Below, piece by piece: positions 57,810 through 62,000 of a DNA stretch of 62,000 nucleotides (position 1 is its first letter; each line of letters begins with the position of its first letter). This stretch comes from Lineus longissimus (lineage: Eukaryota; Nemertea; Pilidiophora; Heteronemertea; Lineidae). The notes beneath the pieces were generated by a model that saw only the letters and a program-made list of their open reading frames with translations, was not told where the DNA came from and did no database searches. The stretch covers positions 10,662,501-10,724,500 of the forward strand of contig NC_088320.1 in assembly GCF_910592395.1 (NCBI RefSeq), in the 5' to 3' direction. The position numbers and the translations under genes were made by a program.

Positions 57810-58385
57810 GTAGGACTGTTTGTATATGTATTACAATTTTGTAATTGGTCAGATATCTTTAGGCCTATCCTTCTTGGACGTTGCTTGAATGTGGTTCTAA
57901 GTTGCTTAAATGTGGTTGGACTAAGATGCTGGCTTTGCCAGGTCCGTTTAGGTGTGTTATTGGTTTCTTGATAGATTTGGCATTGTGTCGGTAGAATGGT
58001 CCTTTCAGTTTACATGTTGGGTGTTTATGTAGGCGGTTGGTGGGTATGCACTCTATTAGGGCAATTGGGCCTACTAATTGGAATTTGACGCTTCGGCCTG
58101 CTAGGCATATTTAATGCCAGATTGCATTTTGCTGCCCCTGGTTATGTTGTTTTGCCCTGTCTCATTATTAATTTCGTACACTTGTTTATGTTATTCATTT
58201 GATTCTTTCAATAAACCATATCTTGAGAAATTGGTCTTGGAATGAGTTTATATCACCCCCAGTGGCCCTAACATCGTTTAAAATAAAAATAGACGTGTGA
58301 ATCAACAACTACGAGGACTTCGGCAGCTACAGTTACATTACGTTACGCTACGGTCACGGTTTTGGTTGCAGTTTACGGTACCTAC
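57810..58385. other. Unassigned sequence between transposon and Gypsy LTR
   Basis: T/G-rich, no recognised gene. An AATAAA at 58210 lies in a stretch that could be the 3' end of a transcript or an old LTR. Confidence 0.35.
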
Positions 58386-58518
58386 TGTAATATATGTTGT
58401 TTGTATTTCGCGCCTAAACTATTACGTCTAGTGCGCATGCTCATATAACAAAGGGAGTCTCCATATTTATAGTAAACAGGTTAGCTTCGTGTCTCTTTCT
58501 TTTCGCACAAATATAACA
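58386..58518 (+). repeat. Probable 5' LTR of the right-hand Gypsy element
   Basis: 133 bp from TGTAATAT to ATATAACA, short inverted ends of LTR type, directly before a primer site. The 3' partner would lie beyond the window, so this cannot be confirmed here. Confidence 0.55.
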
Positions 58519-58520
58519 AC

Positions 58521-58538
58521 TGGCGACGAGGAAAACGA
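58521..58538 (+). promoter_or_regulatory. Primer binding site
   Basis: TGGCGACGAGGAAAAC two bases after the LTR end, typical TGG-starting tRNA primer site. Confidence 0.65.
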
Positions 58539-58745
58539 GAATTCAACGTACGAGTAACATGAACTGAAAACAAAGTAAGTCTGTGAGGCCCTGAGCCGTG
58601 TGACGAGTGATGTCAACGAAGCTTTGAAGCGCATTTTGGCGACTTTGTAACCATCGTCGACGTGTCGAGTCGGCCATTGTTGAGTGTGTGTGTAGTCGTA
58701 GTGTACATTGTGCATACATAGAGCACTGTGTGTTGCAGATTAAAG

Positions 58746-61700
58746 ATGGCGGAAGGTGGATTTCTTGGCCGTGTTGGCGCATTTGATCATGCAAAGGAGA
58801 CGTTTGCCGCTTATGTCGAAAGACTTGAAATGTTTTTCTCAGCAAATGGAATTGTTGAGAAACCTGGTGATAGTGCGGGAGAAAAGGCAGCCAGAGAAGC
58901 TGTGCAGTTGAGAAAGAAGGCAATCTTTCTGACTGAAGTGGGGGCAGAGGCGTACACCGTACTCAGTAATCTCCTTGCCCCACATAAACCTGCTACTAAA
59001 TCTCTAGACGAGATCATAAACTGTTTGAACGTACACTACGATCCAAAACCGCTTGAAATTTCTGAGTCTTTCCATTTCGGAAAACGTGATCAAAAACCTG
59101 GTTAGTGAATACATACTAGTTTTAAAGAAACTGTCACTTCACTGTAACTTCGGTGAATTTCTACCACGTGCTTTGCGTGACCGATTCGTGTGCGGACTGG
59201 CAGATTCTAGGATTCAAAACAAGTTGTTAAACACCGACAACTTGGACTTCGACAAGGCCTGTCAAGTCGCGTGTGCCATGGAGATGGCTGCAAAGCAGTC
59301 GAGAGAAATGCGGACTGGTTCTGTTGCTTCGAATGGTTCTACCGGCAGTTCAGTGAACAAAATCTCTAAATTCTCAAAACAGACTCATCTTTCCTCATCC
59401 TGTCCACACAAGGAAGTCGTTTGTCACAAGTGCTCTTTGACTGGACACTTTGCCAGGTTTTATAAAACTAAAAATGTGCCAGTAAGCAAGGACTCAAAAA
59501 GTAAGAACTTTAGTAAAAACAGAAAGCAAGGAAACCGTCGTGCTTCTGTAAAGTGGACCACTGAAGAAGAAGAAGAAGAAAATCTTTTTATTCAGCATGT
59601 AGTATCCTCAGTAAATACAGAGAACACTAAGAATGGTTACTTTGTAAATCTTGATGTTGAGGGTATACAAGTACTAATGCAAGTTGACACAGCGGCTGAC
59701 TATAGCATCATGTCAAAAACTGAGTATGAAAAGCAGTTTTCTCATATTCCTCTGCTGAAAACTCCTGTCAAGCTGAAAACTTACACTGGAGACCAGATTT
59801 CTGTTTGTGGTAAAGCTCACTTGAATGTGAAGTACAAAAGTCAAAGTGCCAACTTGCCATTGATAATTGTAGATCATCCTGGAAAGCCTGCCCTTCTCGG
59901 TAGAAACTGGTTAGAAAAGTTGAAGTTGAATTGGAATAAAATTTTAGAATGTGAAACTGACTCTGTACATAAATTAGGTGAAACGTCAGTGAAAGATGAA
60001 AACTCTTCGGTAGATCACAAAGTGAAGGATAGGTTAGACCTGATTCTTCGAAAGTGCAGTAGTGTGTTTGAAGACAGTTATGATGCCATGCATGGTCACT
60101 CTGCACATATCAGGATTAAAGAGGGTGCGAAACCTGTGTTTCATAAGCCTCGCAGAGTTCCATATGCACTTCGTGAACCAGTTGAAGCCGAGTTGAAAAA
60201 GCTTGAAGAAAATGGTGTCATTGAAAAGGTTGATCATGCTGAGTGGGCAAGTCCCATTGTAGTAGTACCGAAAGCAGACAAAACGGTCCGAATATGTGGT
60301 GATTACAAAGTCAGTATCAATCCACTTGTTGAAGATGAACAATGTACTTTGCCAACTACCCAAGACTTGTACGTTCAATTGGCTGGTTCTAAGGTGTTTT
60401 CTAAACTTGATCTTTCTCATGCCTATGCCCAACTCTCAGTTGACCCTGAAAGTAGGAAGTATCTTAACATCAACACCCACAAAGGAATATACACCTACAC
60501 TAAACTTCCTTATGGAGTCAAATCGAGTCCAAAGATCTTTCAGTCCAAAATGGACAGTATTTTACAGGGCATTCCAAAATGCGTGTGTAAACAAGATGAT
60601 ATTTTGATAGGTGGAGATAATGTCTCTGAAAATCTAGACCTGTTGGAAATTGTTTTCATACAATCTTTGCAACACTAAGTCCATGCAAAACTCTCAAAGT
60701 GTGAATTTGTGAAATACAGTACTATCTACCTAGGTTTGAAATATGGTCGTGAAGGAATTTCTCCTGTCGAATCTTCAGTAGAAGGAGTGAAGGAAGCACC
60801 TGTACCTAAGAATGTATCACAACTCAGATCCTTTCTTGGGATGGTTCAGTATTATCACCAGTTCTTGCCAAATTTGGCCACAACACTCCATCCTCTTCAT
60901 AATCTGTTGAAGAAAGGAGTAGCTTGGAATTGGACAAATGAATGCCAAAGGGCATATGAGAAATGTAAATCAGATTTGAGTAGTGATGCAGTCTTAGTCC
61001 ATTATGATCCAAAGAAAAAGCTGAAACTTGATTGTGATGCTTCCTGTTATGGATTAGGCGCGGTTCTTTCTCATGTCTTTGAAAATGGTGATGAAAGACC
61101 AATAGCATATGCCTCTAGATCTCTGAGCCCTAGTGAGAGAAATTATGCCCAAATTGAGCGTGAAGCCTTATCTCTTATTTTTGGAGTAAAAAAGTTTCAC
61201 GACTTTTTATATGGAAGAAAGTTCACTCTGGTCACCGATCATAAACCTTTGGTGGCTATTCTTGGTCCAAAATCTGGCATTCCTAACATAGCAGCAGCTA
61301 GAATGCAACGATGGGCACTCATTCTTTCGGCATATGACTATGAAATCGAGTATAGAAGTACCACAAAACATGCAAATTGTGATGCTTTGTCCAGATTGCC
61401 AAGGCCTTACATAGAAAAGTCTGTGTCAGAAAGTGTCATCTCAGTAATTAACGCATTTGATGAAGGATTTCCAGTACTTGCAGAAGACATCGCTAAAGAG
61501 ACCAGAGTGAACCCAGTCCTCAGTAAAGTGAAACAGCATGTTCTAAATGGGTGGCCAGACAAGGAAGCAGGCAACATTGCAGAGATTTTCAAACCTTTCT
61601 ACAATCGCAGGGATCAATTGTCCATAGAACAGGACTGTGTGCTTTGGGGTACTAGAGTAGTCATTCCGAGGAAGTTCCAGGAACAGCTCCTAGATGAGCT

Positions 61701-62000
61701 TCACTGGGAACATCCAGGAATTTGTGCTTGAAAGCTTTGGCCAGAAGTCATGTTTGGTGGCCAAACATTGACTCAGATGTTGAGAACAGGGTGAAATCGT
61801 GCTCAGTTTGCCAGAGAGTCAGACAGGCTCCAGCAAAGTTGACGTTGCATCCTTCGGTTTGGCCTAGTAGACCTTTTCAGAGAGTTCACATCGATTTCTG
61901 TGAAGACAAACAGTTGTACTATAATGGATTGAAGTGAAACCAATGAGGAAAATCACAGCAGAAAATACCGTAGACGAATTGCGTCTCATTTTTGCAGAGC
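58746..62000 (+). pseudogene. Gypsy gag-pol, runs off the window
   Basis: Gag starts at the ATG at 58746 (MAEGGFLGRVGAFDHAKE). A frameshift near 59100 joins frame 59053-60678. That frame has a zinc knuckle CHKCSLTGHFARFY whose fourth ligand is Tyr, and a protease site VDTAADYSIMS with Ala at the usual Gly. RT follows (WASPIVVVPKADKTVRICGDY, FSKLDLSHAYAQLSV, KLPYGVKSSPKIFQ, and CKQDDILIGG as the catalytic box). A TAA is at 60676-60678, and the same frame then goes on to 61731 with the RT end, RNase H (LDCDASCYGLGAVL, TDHKPLVAIL) and the start of integrase. One more frameshift near 61728 leads to the zinc finger (SHVWWPNID ... CSVCQRV), and the core is broken near 61930. Gene order is the ordinary Gypsy one. 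Confidence 0.9.

Overview
The window is animal nuclear DNA, probably from a marine invertebrate. It has spliced genes with GT-AG introns, no bacterial operons, and mobile elements make up most of its length. Clues such as a Gypsy element with the Gmr1-type gene order and a RAG1-like zinc module would suit an invertebrate deuterostome, but the sequence alone does not prove a lineage.

Layout: 1-5140 is a satellite based on the hexamer ATGACC with a higher-order repeat of 1.7-2.6 kb. 5145-5730 is the 3' end of a BEL/Pao pol gene. 6300-8470 is a 5'-truncated LINE on the minus strand. 8470-12050 is poorly identified. From 12054 to 36086 runs a plus-strand host-type gene (Myb/SANT-like domain, then a charged coiled coil). 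Its 22.7-kb intron holds a 519-bp hAT-like MITE (13053-13571), a complete Gypsy element with integrase upstream of the RT/RNase H region (13700-19664), and a complete BEL/Pao element (BEL-1, 19985-35309). A second Gypsy element (21063-28127) sits inside the BEL-1 gag gene, and this Gypsy in turn holds another repeat carrying two MITEs. 36425-47260 is a broken THAP-domain gene whose third exon is split by a second complete BEL element (BEL-2, 37583-46075); the 3' LTR of BEL-2 carries a 910-bp TIR element. 47553-49502 is a 3' Gypsy fragment. 49549-50095 is a minus-strand Polinton/adintovirus-like remnant.

The most interesting object is a 7354-bp DNA transposon at 50449-57802. It has 37-bp terminal inverted repeats with one mismatch and a 7-bp target duplication (GTGTGAT). 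It carries two convergent spliced genes. The minus-strand gene (6 exons, about 866 codons) joins an N-terminal Cys/His module like that of RAG1 to a P-element/THAP9-type transposase core. The plus-strand gene (2 exons, 475 aa) joins a PHD finger to a domain resembling the C-terminal part of P-type transposases. This layout (transposase with a RAG1-like N-terminus, facing a PHD-finger partner) parallels RAG1/RAG2 transposons although the catalytic core is a different type. From 58386 to the window end is the 5' part of a further Gypsy element.

Almost every retroelement here is dead (stops, frameshifts, lost catalytic residues or deleted domains). The P-like element is close to intact, with one in-frame stop and a nested repeat that replaces the last residues of the PHD protein.
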